The notes beneath the pieces were generated by a model. That model searched no databases. It was given only the letters and a program-made list of their open reading frames with translations, and was not told where the DNA came from. This document shows, in pieces, positions 12,131-22,082 of a stretch of 64,000 nucleotides of DNA. The stretch is taken from positions 118,273,519 to 118,337,518 of the forward strand of contig CM077151.1 of NCBI GenBank assembly GCA_039583875.1. The letters are read 5' to 3'. Position 1 is the first letter of the stretch, and each line of letters begins with the position of its first letter. Origin of the DNA: Platanthera guangdongensis. Lineage: Eukaryota; Streptophyta; Magnoliopsida; Asparagales; Orchidaceae. A program made the translations under genes and the position numbers.

Positions 12131-12689
12131 ACACACCTAGAAAGAGGATGAGAGTAAAGATTTGGTTACCCAAGTGGTGCCTCCCATAGAATATGTGGAC
12201 ACCTTAGGTAACCAGATTTATTTAACATAATAGTGGTCTATCTTCCTACAAGTGTGAGTAGTGTGACCAAAATTCTTACATTTGGCACACGTGATAAATA
12301 AGGTTGAAGAATTTTTCAAAATATTTTTAGAAATCTTGTTGGAAGTATTAGTGATAGTAGATTTGTGTTGTTTTTTACTCGAAAATGTCGATTTTTTGAA
12401 CTTTTTGCTATCGTCGGCGATAGTGGTTATCTCCAGGAGATAGCTTCCAGAAGTGTATCCGAGCCCAAATTTTGTCGAACCATAACATTGGTTCCCCTAA
12501 AATAATATCCAGTGATTTTCCGGTCCACTCCAAACTTTTTAATGGCCATTTCTAAATCAGGAACTCGGGCTTTCAAGGTGGTGTTTTCAGCGACTAATGT
12601 ACTGCACTAGTTAGCAAAGTCCTTTTACTACCTTCTACTTGAGATTGAGAAAATTTAGAGATCTTCCTAACTCCCTTTTCCTTTGTAAG
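12131..12689 (-). other. Sirevirus A decayed gag-protease linker
   Basis: No readable protein. The position corresponds to the linker between the gag coiled coil and the protease. Confidence 0.5.
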
Positions 12690-13903
12690 GGAATCAATAT
12701 GAAATCACTACTTAGTAAGATCTTTTTCTAGTTCTAGTATCCTTGTCAAAGAGTGACAGTCCTCTTGACAAGTCATTTCCCCCTTCTGAAGTACTTTTAA
12801 TTCAGTTGTTAGTTTTTTATTTTCTTTCAACAAGATGCTAATTTCATATTTGAGCAACTTAATTTCATTTAAGTTTTTGTCAAAATATTTACAAGTTTTT
12901 AGAAATCCAGAATATAATTCATCATATGTTGGAGAAGTTACCTCAGTGTCACTCTGGACACTACACTTATCCTCAGATGATGAGATGCTTGTTCCCATCA
13001 AGCACAGTTGGCCTCCTCGTTAGTTTCTGAACTTGATTCGCTCGACACCTCAGATATGACATCATCCCATGTTTCTGCCTTAAGAACTTTCTTCTTATCC
13101 TTCTTCTTGTGCCTCTTCTCTTTAAGATATTTTGGCACTTACTCCTGATATGTCCAATTCTTCTGCAATGGTAACACTCAGGTGGTGGATGCTCTTCATT
13201 ATCCTCTCCAATAGCTTAGGCTTTTCCTTTCTTGTTCCCAGATTCTTTCTTGTTGAAAAATTTCTAAAGAATTTCTTCTTTCAGGATTTCTCATAAACCT
13301 TTTGAACCTCTTGATGAACATGCTTTCCTCACTTTCTTCATCATTCTCATCAGACACACACTCCTCTTCCTTCATGGATTTCAATGCCAACACTTTCTTC
13401 CTTGGCTCTAAACTATACTCTTGTTGTTGAATCCTTAGTACCACCTCATGAATTTTCAAATTTCCTATAAGATTCTCAATTTGAATAGTCTTTAGATCGT
13501 GTGACTCGGGATGGAAGTCACTTTTTGACTGAACTTCGGGGGAAGCGATCTAAGGATCTCCTCACTAAATCACCATTTGCAAAACTTTTCCAAGGACCTT
13601 AGAGTCATTCAGTAATTTGTTGAATCTCGTGTACATGGAGTCTATGTCTTCATCAACTCCATCTTGAACTTTTCAAATATTGAATCTACCTGGAAAAGCT
13701 TTGAGTCCTTCACCTGCGATGTATCTTCATGAGTAACTTCAAATAAATTTCAATATCATATGCAGTTTCACAGACACATACTCGATTAAATTCACTTCTA
13801 TCTAACGTACAGAATAAAGCGATTCTTGCCTTAGCATTATTTTTACACCTTAACTTATCAGTGCCATTCCATTTGTCCTTGGGTTTTTCCATACAAACAC
13901 TTC
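12690..13903 (-). pseudogene. Sirevirus A gag (UBN2 type)
   Basis: Minus-strand fragments in order: an N-terminal gag part with NAKARIALFCTLDRSEFNRV (13892-13710), a middle with ILRSLPPKFSQKVTSI (about 13530), a CCHC zinc knuckle CYHCRRIGHI (about 13150-13190), and a coiled-coil-like segment KLLKYEISILLKENKKL (13001-12708). The order matches Sirevirus/SIRE gag with its long coiled-coil tail. Multiple frameshifts make it a relic. Confidence 0.82.
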
Positions 13904-13952
13904 CAACTATAGCTATAGGTGGAGTGTAGCATTATTCTATCATTCCCCTAAC

Positions 13953-14125
13953 TTCACAACTAAGGCGAATATAAACATCGCATTCGAGTTTTCCAATAGT
14001 TATAGTCCATGCTAGTGAACAAGCGAGGTCTACTAGTACCTTGCCCCTCACAAAATACGTGATCATTATGCTCCATTACTCCTGGTGGTAAAATCGATCT
14101 AGAGTAACCTTCATTTGATTCTACT
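13953..14125. other. Sirevirus A leader
   Basis: Non-coding stretch between gag and the LTR edge. No tRNA-Met primer sequence is recognisable, so it has probably decayed. Confidence 0.4.
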
Positions 14126-14150
14126 TGCTGGATCGTGAGGTGCCCTTAGT

Positions 14151-14165
14151 GGGGGGGGGGGGGGG
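14151..14165. repeat. 15-base G run at Sirevirus A LTR edge
   Basis: Homopolymer directly before TGAATAAGGG. The same place has shorter runs in the other Sireviruses (about 6 and 11 in the two LTRs of B), so the run is length-variable. Confidence 0.85.
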
Positions 14166-14856
14166 TGAATAAGGGATACCACTAAATTTTTATTTTAGTA
14201 TTTTTTTATGAGTGAAATAATAACAGAAATCAAAAGCAAATTTCTCCTAATCAATGATGAATACTTAGTAAATCAGAAGAACACAAATGATTATAGTTTA
14301 TTTAAGAATGTTACAAACAAAGTACAAAGATTCTCTATAAAGCTAGAGATCAAGGCTATAAAATTAAACTCCTTTTGATTACACTGGTCCTTCTACCAAG
14401 AACTGTCGGCTATATCGTACCTCTCCCCAGATCTTGCTACTAGACTCCCCATAGATCTCAGCACAATCTATTCACTAGCACATAAGGCGGCGAGAACTCC
14501 CTAAGTCATACAATCACCTAGACACCGTGCTCAAGGCGGCGATTTCCTCCTAAGCCACACATGGACCTAGATGCCAACGCACAAGGCGACAATTTCCACT
14601 ATCGATTTCAATGAAGAAATAAATAATTACAATGAATAACTTTCAGAATAAAAACTCCCTCTAAATGAAACACTAAAGGTGTTGACGAATGCTTGTTATG
14701 GTAGCTTTAGATGCTACATACAAATCGTCGCTCCTTCGTTCTTGAACCTTCATGGGAAGATGAAGTTTTCCTGGATGGTTAAGCTCTCTGGACAGGAAGC
14801 ACATGAAGGAACACTCCAGAATCTAAAATTCATAATCTCCACACAAAAAATGAGCC

Positions 14857-14868
14857 ATATATATATTT
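14857..14868 (-). promoter_or_regulatory. TATA box of Sirevirus A LTR
   Basis: AAATATATAT on the minus strand, abutting the GATATCGC cluster. Placed as in the other LTRs of the window. Confidence 0.55.
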
Positions 14869-14870
14869 TG

Positions 14871-15116
14871 GCGATATCGCTGGCGATACTGGATATCACC
14901 TGCCTATGATATCCTATTAGGCCGCCACGTGTCCCATGCATTCAAAACTTTTGTGAGATGAATCAGTCGTTGACAATCATACGCTATCGCTTGAGCGATA
15001 TCGGTATCACTGGGCGATATCGAGGTTAACTGAACACCGTGGCGATCATGCGGTAACTGTTCTGTGAGCTATCGTCCGGTGGTGATACTAGATATTGCCT
15101 GGAGATATCACCTTAA
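14871..15116. repeat. GCGATATCGC palindromic cluster
   Basis: Begins with the perfect 10-bp palindrome GCGATATCGC. Then come many imperfect copies: GGCGATACTGGATATCACC, TATCGCTTGAGCGATATCGG, GGGCGATATCGAGG, GTGATACTAGATATTGCC and GGAGATATCACC. Family-specific word; none occurs in the Athila LTRs. Confidence 0.8.
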
Positions 15117-15181
15117 TTTCTTTGCAATCCCGAATCCAAGCCAAAAATGATTTGATTGTTAGACCTATTGTATCTGCACAT

Positions 15182-15305
15182 CATAAACACATGATAATCA
15201 AATACAAATGACATTTGTTATTAGCAAACCAAGAAGCGTGGAACGTATGCTATAATAGTTTTTAGGTCAAGAGGAGCATTAACATTATCCTTAGTCTTAC
15301 CTTTT
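15182..15305 (-). repeat. Duplicate of TNP2 segment (copy 1)
   Basis: Nearly identical to 16299-16424. It encodes the same TNP2 piece (KGKTKDNVNAPLDL region). The two copies flank the insert at 15306-16276, so a segmental duplication accompanied or followed the insertion. Confidence 0.85.
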
Positions 15306-15377
15306 GTGCACCGTCAATCCCATGACGAACTATATATCTCTATATCGCCTATCCCGGTACTTCACACCTTTGTTATT

Positions 15378-15686
15378 TCATTGTAAAGAGTCTAAACCCC
15401 CTGGGGATTTCATGTTATCCTTGATTTTGTCCAAAATCAGCATACCAAATTGGTATTGCTTGCGGCAGATAATTGCTTGCATAATATCAAAGAAGTATAA
15501 GGGAGTGTCTCTGATGGAGTGAGTCTTGCACAGGAGAATTTTGCCAATGATATCAACTAGGAATTTTCCTTCAGCGTTCATGTCTGACCTCTTAATATAC
15601 TGAGCGTCAGGAGAAATGCGGGCGTGTAAGCTCAAACACGGGCATGTTCGATGCCCGTGTGTTGTCTTACCTTTGTGCACCGTCAA
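15378..15686 (-). pseudogene. Fragment of retrotransposon accessory protein (same domain as in Sireviruses B and D)
   Basis: The 102-aa frame contains GKFLVDIIGKILLCK, then FDIMQAIICRKQYQFGMLIL, then DKIKDNMKSPGG. Position by position this follows the accessory-domain core of Sirevirus B (FLADVVGKVLLAK...LMGALVDKKQLNWGEI) and D (FLADIVGKVLLGK...VMCAVVNKKKVDWAQI). It is a third, more distant copy of the family. It is truncated at both ends and embedded in the CACTA element. Function unknown; the fold resembles the putative plant transposon protein domain seen in plant retroelement ORFs, judged by eye only. Confidence 0.7.
15636..15660. repeat. Perfect 10-bp inverted repeat
   Basis: ACACGGGCAT, 5-base loop GTTCG, ATGCCCGTGT. 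Perfect hairpin at the 5' side of the accessory-protein fragment. Confidence 0.85.
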
Positions 15687-15717
15687 TCCTATGACGAACT
15701 ATTAACATTTTGAGCAA

Positions 15718-16272
15718 AGTTTGTCGAACGGAGTTTTCCTTTGCGTGCGATGAATGTCGATCAGAGTTCATCGAACAGGTTTTGTGTTCGACGAATTTCG
15801 AACAGGTTTTATGTTCGACGAATTTCGAACAGATTTTGTCGTATGAGATCTTTCTTCCTCCTTGTTTTCGAGAAGTCTATATCAGTTCCCGAGAAATGCC
15901 TTATCTTCTACTCGAGAAAATTCCTCTAGCTCTCGAGAAATTCCTCTAGTTCTCGGGAGGTGTATTTTTGTAGCCGAGTAGTGCTTTTGTCGTTCCCGAG
16001 ATGTACAGTCTTGCTCTCGAGAATTCCCTTTTCCTTCTCGAGAAGGATATTTAGTACTCGAGCAATATTCTTTAATTCTCGAGAAGGCCTTATCATGTTC
16101 TCGAGAAAGCTTTAACTTGTACTCGAGAACATGAGCTGTCGTTCCTGAGTAGCCTCCTGCCTGATCTTGAAGAAAGATAATCAAGATATCTTTAATTCTT
16201 TAATTCTCGAGAAGGCCTTATCTTGTTCTCGAGAAAGCTTTAACTTGTACTCGAGAACATGAGCTGTCGTTC
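15718..16272. repeat. TTCGAA / CTCGAG word cluster 5' of the accessory fragment
   Basis: The first half (15718-15840) has repeated GTTCGACGAATTTCGAACAG words. The second half (15890-16272) has about 15 copies of CTCGAGAA or variants, including a 70-bp direct duplication (about 16070-16150 and 16191-16272). The cluster lies upstream of the accessory fragment in its transcription direction, as in Sireviruses B and D. Confidence 0.82.
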
Positions 16273-16298
16273 CATAGTATCCTTAGTCTTACCTTTCA

Positions 16299-17180
16299 CA
16301 TCATAAACACATGATAACCAAATACAAATGACATTTGTTATTAGCTAATCAAGAAGCGTGGAACGTATGCTCCAATAGTTTTTAGGTCAAGAGGAGCATT
16401 AACATTATCCTTAGTCTTACCTTTTACATCCATAACCGTGTTAAATATATTGTCAAATACAATTTTTTCAAAGTGCATCATATCTAGGTTATGTCGTATC
16501 AAATTTATTTTTCAATATGGTATGTCCCAAAAGATGCTACATTTCAACCAATTATGTGATTCACCAAACCCTTTGATTCTTCCTTTATCTTTAGTCTTAC
16601 CAAATTGAATGTTTGGTAATAATGCTACCACAACTTCAAGTTGATGACCGGTTAATTAAATAGGAGGTACATCTCTCTCAATTCCTCCCTTAGTGAAGTT
16701 ATCCCTTTGGTATCTATATGGATGATCTAATGACAAAAATTTACGAAGACAATCAAAAAAACATGGTTTTCGACCATGTTTAGGTATAAACAACATGATA
16801 TGGTTCATGCAATTTGGACATGCTAGTTTCCATGAGTACTCCAACCGGACAACATACCATATGCAGGAAAATCACCGATAGTCCACATTAGTGCTACTCT
16901 CACCTAAAAGTTCTGTTTTTTTGTTATATCATAAGTCTCAAGCACAACATTCCATAATATTTTCAATTCTTCTATCAAAGGTTGCAAATAAACATCCAAG
17001 CTCCAATGTGGACTCTTCCGGTCAAGCACGTGTAAGGTAAGACACATATATGGACTATCCATACACATCCTTGGTGGTAAATTTATAGTGTGATAAATAC
17101 TGGCCAACATGCGTATGATCTAGATCCTTGATTATGTGGATTAATCCCATCAGTTTATAGTGCAAGTCTGACATTTCATT
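16299..17180 (-). pseudogene. CACTA TNP2-type transposase fragment
   Basis: Frames on the minus strand read in order. At 17110-16904: YHTINLPPRMCMDSPYMCLT, then LDVYLQPLIEELKILW and ETYDITKKQNF. At 16844-16656: KLACPNCMNH, then KHGRKPCFFDCLRKFLSLDHP. At about 16600-16300: HNWLKCSIFWDIPYWK, then RHNLDMMHFEK and KGKTKDNVNAPLDL. These are consecutive blocks of the Transposase_21/TNP2 family. TNP2 excises and inserts CACTA elements. Stops and frameshifts show it is dead. Confidence 0.92.
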
Positions 17181-17559
17181 ATTGGCCAACATGAGTATGG
17201 TGTAACATTGAGACCACTTATTTTACCTCCTATTTTACATCATTTCAATCCCTGGAAAAAGGGAAAGATAAAGAAAATAGAGAGGAAGATAGAGTGAGAA
17301 GGTGGGGATCACATATTCAACTACTGCTCTCTAATCTAGAAAAAACATAGATTCATAAATTAAAAATTACACATGTCAGTTACTTCTATATAATGACAAA
17401 TGTTGGAATTTTGAATGTTAGCATATACTAGATTAGTATTATCACCAAACTAATTTCGACTAAGTACTATAATGTGCAAGAACGAAAGTGAAGGAGCTTT
17501 TTATTCCAAAAATCAAAAATAATATAAGGTAAATACATGCATAATCTAATTCGATTAAT
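17181..17559. other. CACTA interior, no gene seen
   Basis: AT-rich sequence between the 5' part of TNP2 and the minisatellite. No protein recognised. Confidence 0.5.
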
Positions 17560-17960
17560 TTGTTAAGCTGGGGAACTTGGCGGAGTTGGAAAACTTGGTA
17601 GAGCTTGGAAAATTGGCCAACGAAGCAAGGATACTTGGCTCGGCGGGGCTGGAAACTAGATCGTATGGAAACTTGGCCGGTAGGAATATAGAGTAGGTCG
17701 GCAGAGCTAAGGAACTTGGTCGGCAAAGCTCTCGAGCTAGGCTTGCCGAACTGGGGAGCTTGGTTATTGGGGATGGAGAGCTTGGCCGTCGAAGCTAGCA
17801 CCTTGGCGGAGCTGGGATCTTGGTGGAACTAGGGGTAGCAGGAGAACTCGGTCCGCGGAGTTGGGCGCCTTAGCCGGCGGAGCTGGGGTCTTTGGTGGAG
17901 CTCGTAAATTTGGGTGGCGGAGCGGGGCACCTTGGCCGACGGAGCTGGCCCATGCAAAGC
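17560..17960. repeat. Degenerate GGAGCTTGGC minisatellite in CACTA subterminal region
   Basis: About a dozen imperfect ~30-40-bp units built on CTTGGCCGGCGGAGCTGGG (for example 17566-17600, 17700-17770, 17850-17950). CACTA elements carry subterminal motif arrays that bind their own TNPA-like protein; this is a candidate. It gives spurious ORFs. Confidence 0.7.
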
Positions 17961-18109
17961 GACATATGGAGAAATTAAAAGTTGATTAGGGAAGAAGAAA
18001 CCGAATGAGAGTTAAAAAGTGGCAACATGTTATATTTTATTAAAATTAACAAGTTTGTCTATGTAAAATTTCATTTTGACACTCAAATTCTTTTCGTTGG
18101 AGCCAAATG

Positions 18110-18374
18110 TTAGATATTTTTAACTAGCAACATATTTTGAAACAAATTATTTGTTGGTAATCATCAACCATTTTTTAGCAACAAAGTTTCATATTTATAT
18201 TTTTGCAACAAATTTTTAGCAATAAATATTTTTCTTTCTAGTTTAGCCACAAAATTTTTTGTTTCTAATTTTGTTGGAATTTTTGTTTTAAATATTTGAT
18301 GCTGATTTTATTGCTAATTATCATAAAATTATTTTTCTTTTAAAATTTTGTTGCTAATAGATATTTTTCTAGTG
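18110..18374 (-). repeat. CACTA terminal inverted repeat and subterminal TTAGCAACAAA repeats
   Basis: Contains repeated TAGCAACAAA/TTTGTTGCTAA words and ends in CACTAGAAAAATATC on the minus strand. Confidence 0.8.
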
Positions 18375-18678
18375 TGAGCACAACGTACATCTGGCACATA
18401 TTTGATGTATACCGAGGTGTTTAATTTTATGCAAAGTTTTGATATTGTATATGAAGCTGTTATATCATATTGGACACAAAAACCTTGAGAACCGGGCTTT
18501 ATGTTCAACTCGAGAACTGAATTATTTTTTCGGAACAGGGCCTTATTTTCAAATCTATGTCCGGGTAAAACAATAGCGCTACGTGTGCCACAGTCTTGAA
18601 AGCACGAAAAATTTCAGCTATTTCCTGGTCTAAAGTGCCCGCTGGAATGTGATTTTCTTCTCTAAATTTCAGCCAAAT
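18375..18678. other. Unassigned sequence beside the CACTA end
   Basis: No gene or recognisable element. It precedes the word cluster at 18679-18786. Confidence 0.4.
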
Positions 18679-18786
18679 GATCTCTCGGGAGACCCGAAAT
18701 GATCTCCGAGAGACCAAAAATGTTCTCCAAAGAAACCCGAAATGATCCCCTAGGAGACCCGAAATGATCTCTGAGGAGATCAACAT
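18679..18786. repeat. GAGACCCGAAATGATCTC short tandem cluster
   Basis: Four imperfect ~26-bp units of CGGGAGACCCGAAATGATCTC, with inverted words (TCTCGGGAGA, GATCTCCGAGAGACC). Looks like the U3 word cluster of another LTR, but no LTR boundary or TATA box could be fixed. Confidence 0.6.
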
Positions 18787-19361
18787 CGAAACCTGCACAT
18801 AAAATAGCATAACATTAGTGACCTTCCGATAAAACGTCAAGTGATGAGAACTTGTGGCCCACTTGAATACGTGTCAGAGTCAAGCTCAATTAAATATAGC
18901 TTCAATGAATCTCACTAGTAATGTTTCTTTGAATTGACATCCGCCGCATGGAGTATTTTTGTGAAAAGAAAAGCAAGCTTGGGGTGCTAGTTGGGAATAA
19001 TAATTAGGTGTGTGTAGCATTCTTTTTTGTAGGTGCGGTTGAAATAGAGGACATACAGTTGTAGATCCAACGGCTAAAAAAATCAAAGTTAAAAAAGTAA
19101 CACATGAGATTAAGCAGATCGGACGGCCACCTATTTTCCCGCACGACACATTCCAAAAAAAAAATCGCTAGTTGGAGGACAGAGTAACTATGCTCTATCA
19201 TCCTGAGTACCATATGTGTGTGGGTTCCAAGGAATATTGGGAGGTGTTGAATTTTTACTACTTTGCTAGAAAAATATAGGGTGACCATGTATATTAAATA
19301 GTAAAACCGTGTGGCACCATGGCCTGGGATATGACTAAAATCGTATAATAATATTGGGAGG
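18787..19361. other. Unassigned sequence
   Basis: No convincing ORF. It contains a near-duplicate of AATATTGGGAGGTGTTG at about 19231 and 19350. Confidence 0.4.
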
Positions 19362-19934
19362 TGTTGGATTCTAACTCATGATTCAGAGGAGCACAATTTC
19401 AAAACTTCTTTTTAAGAAAGTTGTAATACAGAGAACTTATGTTCTTCTATCTCTAGAATCGCATGCAAAATCCTATCATATAAATATGATCTAATCAAGT
19501 CTTTCATCTCTCGATCTCAAAATTAAAATAAAATAAGATTATCTGGGTTACTCTTCATCTAATCACGGGATTGTCAAGCCTTTCATCTCTCGGTCTCAAG
19601 GATTGATGTTAAGCTAGATTAATCTAGATCGTAAAAGATCTTATAGAGTTTATAAAACTTAGATGAATCATGGTAAAGATCAAAGAAGAGGAAATATTAA
19701 ATAAACTCAAATCTAAACATTGTTCTCAGATTCCATACCCACCAAATAAGAGATATACTCAGATATAATCGATAAAAACATCGAAGGGGAAAGAAAAATT
19801 AAAAGATAAGAGACTTTACAAATCGTATTCTTCGATCCACCTTCTAATGAGTCTTCTCCAGCAATGTATTTTCCTTCACGTCGTCCCAAGACCAGAATAA
19901 ATACTCTTCTACCTTTAGTTTCCCTTTCTGGACG

Positions 19935-19942
19935 TATTTATA
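19935..19942 (-). promoter_or_regulatory. TATA box of lone LTR
   Basis: TATAAATA on the minus strand, just downstream of the ACGGCCGT cluster. Confidence 0.65.
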
Positions 19943-19966
19943 GATTTTGGATCAAAAAGGAGATGT

Positions 19967-20330
19967 ATACGGCCTCAGACACGGCCGTGTACATGGCCGT
20001 GTAGACCAGTATCCGACGGTTACAATGAATGAAAATGTCTCTTCAGCATCTTTCAGAGGGGAACACGGATTCTGACACGGCCGTATACATGGCCGTGTAG
20101 ACCAGTATCCGACGGTTACAGCGAATGGAAACATGTCTTCAGCATCTTTTAGAGGGGGAACACGGCTTCTGACATGGCCGTGTATATGGCCGTGTAGGTT
20201 AACATGTCTATTGACACGGCCGTGTACATGGTCGTGTCCTTCTCTGCCATTTGTTCGTCAATCACCCATCTTTTATAGCTGAACACGGCTGCTAACAAGG
20301 CCGTGTGCATGGTCGTGTAGACCTCTCTGG
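19967..20330. repeat. GACACGGCCGTGT palindromic cluster
   Basis: At least ten copies of ACACGGCCGTGT or ATGGCCGTGT. Two longer ~119-bp tandem units repeat the sequence from the palindrome through ACCAGTATCCGACGGTTAC to the next palindrome (19975-20093, then 20094 onward). Upstream of the TATA box. Confidence 0.88.
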
Positions 20331-20519
20331 AACTTGGTTCTTTGCCCGAATAATGCCCAAGCTGTCCTTGCTCCTACATCTCATGACTAACTTGCAGTAT
20401 TGATTATAAAAATACATGATTTCTACAATATAACCTCCCAATAATTAACTAAATCAAATGGTTAGATAAAATACTATAAAAGCATGTTATGGGTGAGGTT
20501 TTCATGTAAAGTTAGGTAG

Positions 20520-20994
20520 ACAATGATTGTAAATATGCTATATAAATCACTCACATCAAAAGTACTGGAATTTTACTTAGCTCTAAGTTGTAATCTTGTA
20601 ACTGATGTTGAATCTAAAGCAATTATACACAGTAACTTCCAGCTAAAATGTATACAAATTCAGCTGTGGATATTGCTACACATGTTTGGTTTTTGCTGCT
20701 CCACGATACTAGCCTTCTTCCAAGGAATTGACATGAGCCTGATGTGTTTTTCCTGTCTTCTTTACACTATGCAAAATCTGAATCTGAAAAGCTTATTAGT
20801 TCAAAATCACTACTCCTGGGATACCATAAACCAAGATTAGGTGTGCCCTTTAGATATCTCAATATTCTTTTAACTGCTGTATTGTGAGATTTCTTAGGGC
20901 ATACTTGATACCTAGCACAGAGACAAGTAGCATACATTATGTCTGGTTTACTGTCTGTTAGATAGAGCAGAGATCCAATTATGCCCCAATACAA
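20520..20994 (-). pseudogene. Sirevirus C RNase H
   Basis: The minus strand reads the RT-RNase H connection (SKPDIMYATCLCARYQ, KRILRYLKGTPNLGLWYP, FSDSDFA) and then GSCQFLGRRLVSW, KNQTCVAISTAE and LQDYNLELSKIP in another frame. A frameshift falls at about 20770. Copia-type RNase H, Sirevirus lineage. The downstream part and any 3' LTR of this element are missing. Confidence 0.88.
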
Positions 20995-21089
20995 GGTGAT
21001 ATAACTAGCTTGGCAGCACCATCCTTGTTTAAGGACATACTGGACCCCATAGGAGTTCTCATGGAAGTCAATGTTTCCATGCCATAATT

Positions 21090-22058
21090 CTAGATTAACT
21101 CCTTGGTGAACTTAGATTGACTAATGGAAAGTGCATCTGTAGTTTGCTTAACTTGGAGAGCATAGAAAACGTTGAGTTCACTCATGCTACTCATCTCAAA
21201 CTTACCTTGTATAACTTTGGCAAACCTAGTGCAAAGTGACTCATTAGTAGAACCAAATATAATTTCACCAACATATATCTGTACTAAGATGGTCTTGCCT
21301 TTGAATTCCGTTAGGAATAGTGTTTTGTCTATTTTCCCTCTTGAGAATTTATTCTCTAGAAGGAACTTAGACATAGTCTCATACCAAGCCCTTGGGACTT
21401 GTTTTAATCCATAGAGAGCTCTTAATAAGAAATAAACATGAGTAGGTTTAGTAGAATCAACAAAACCTGAGGGTTGCTCAACATAGACCCTTTCTTCGAG
21501 GTTACCATTAAGGAAGGCTGAGTTCACATCCATTTCATAAACCTTGAATCGTTTGTAGGCTGCATATTCCAGGAAGAGTCTAATAGCTTCCAATCTAGCC
21601 ACTGGTACAAAGGTTTGATCAAATTCTATGCCCTCTTATTGTCTATATCCCTTTACAACCAGTATAGCTATTTTTCTGACAATAACACCAGTCATATCCA
21701 GTTTGTTCCTCTATATCTATTTAGTTCCTATGATGTTAAAGTCAACTCATTTGGGAATCATATTCCAGACTTTACATCTCTTGAACTGGTTCAATCCTTC
21801 TTTTATTGCACCAATCCAAAATGGATCTGCATTGGCTTCTTCAAAGTTCTTTGGTTCTATTTGAGATAGAAAACTTGAGTACATCATAGTATTGTGATGT
21901 TTACTTCTTGTGGTCACACCCTGAGCTGCATCTTTAATGATTAATTCCCTTGGATGATCCCTTAGATGTCTAATAGCTACTGGTAATATGACTTCTTCTC
22001 TTGGACCAGCTACATCTTGTTGCTGAATTTCATCTTCTCGCGGTTCCTGTTCAAGCAC
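21090..22058 (-). pseudogene. Sirevirus C reverse transcriptase
   Basis: 22058-21747 holds the RT N-terminal lead (FLSQIEPKNFEEANADPFW). 21602-21090 holds the palm: ARLEAIRLFLEYAAYKRFKV, YEMDVNSAFLNGNLEERVYV, RALYGLKQVPRAWYE and QIYVGEIIFGST. The catalytic YVDD has become YVGE, so both active-site acids are changed or displaced. Between the two frames the sequence encoding the KWVF/QG(Y/F) blocks is broken. Confidence 0.92.
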
Positions 22059-22082
22059 TTCATCAACAATGATGACTCCATC

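Larger units (their letters stand above)
14126..15179 (-). repeat. Sirevirus A 5' LTR (approximate ends)
   Basis: The left end carries the Sirevirus LTR-edge signature seen in elements B and D, a G-run followed by GTGAATA, here with 15 Gs at 14151-14165. A TATA box (14857-14868) and a GATATCGC cluster (14871-15116) follow in promoter order on the minus strand. The right end, before TNP2 sequence begins at about 15180, is inferred. No clear tRNA-Met primer site is readable next to it. Confidence 0.6.
15178..18374 (-). mobile_element. CACTA (En/Spm-type) DNA transposon, partial
   Basis: The right terminus, read on the minus strand, starts CACTAGAAAAATATC at 18374, the CACTA terminal signature. 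Behind it are subterminal AT-rich repeats, a minisatellite and TNP2 transposase remnants in the expected direction. The other terminus is not found; the left side is cut near 15180 where Sirevirus A begins. A foreign insert occupies about 15306-16276. Confidence 0.8.
19362..20427 (-). repeat. Lone LTR with TG...CA ends (unclassified)
   Basis: Bounded by TGTTGGATTC on the left and TTCTACA on the right. On the minus strand a purine-rich TTATTGGGAGG lies just before the right end. Inside is a U3 with an ACGGCCGT cluster (19967-20330), a TATA box (19935-19942) and an R/U5-like AT-rich part. It does not match the LTR edge of neighbouring Sirevirus C. No target duplication was identified. Confidence 0.55.

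Noticed and set aside
19231..19370. Second LTR start from the repeated AATATTGGGAGGTGTTG
   Set aside because: Only the 19350 copy is followed by a plausible LTR; the 19231 copy leads into unrelated sequence.
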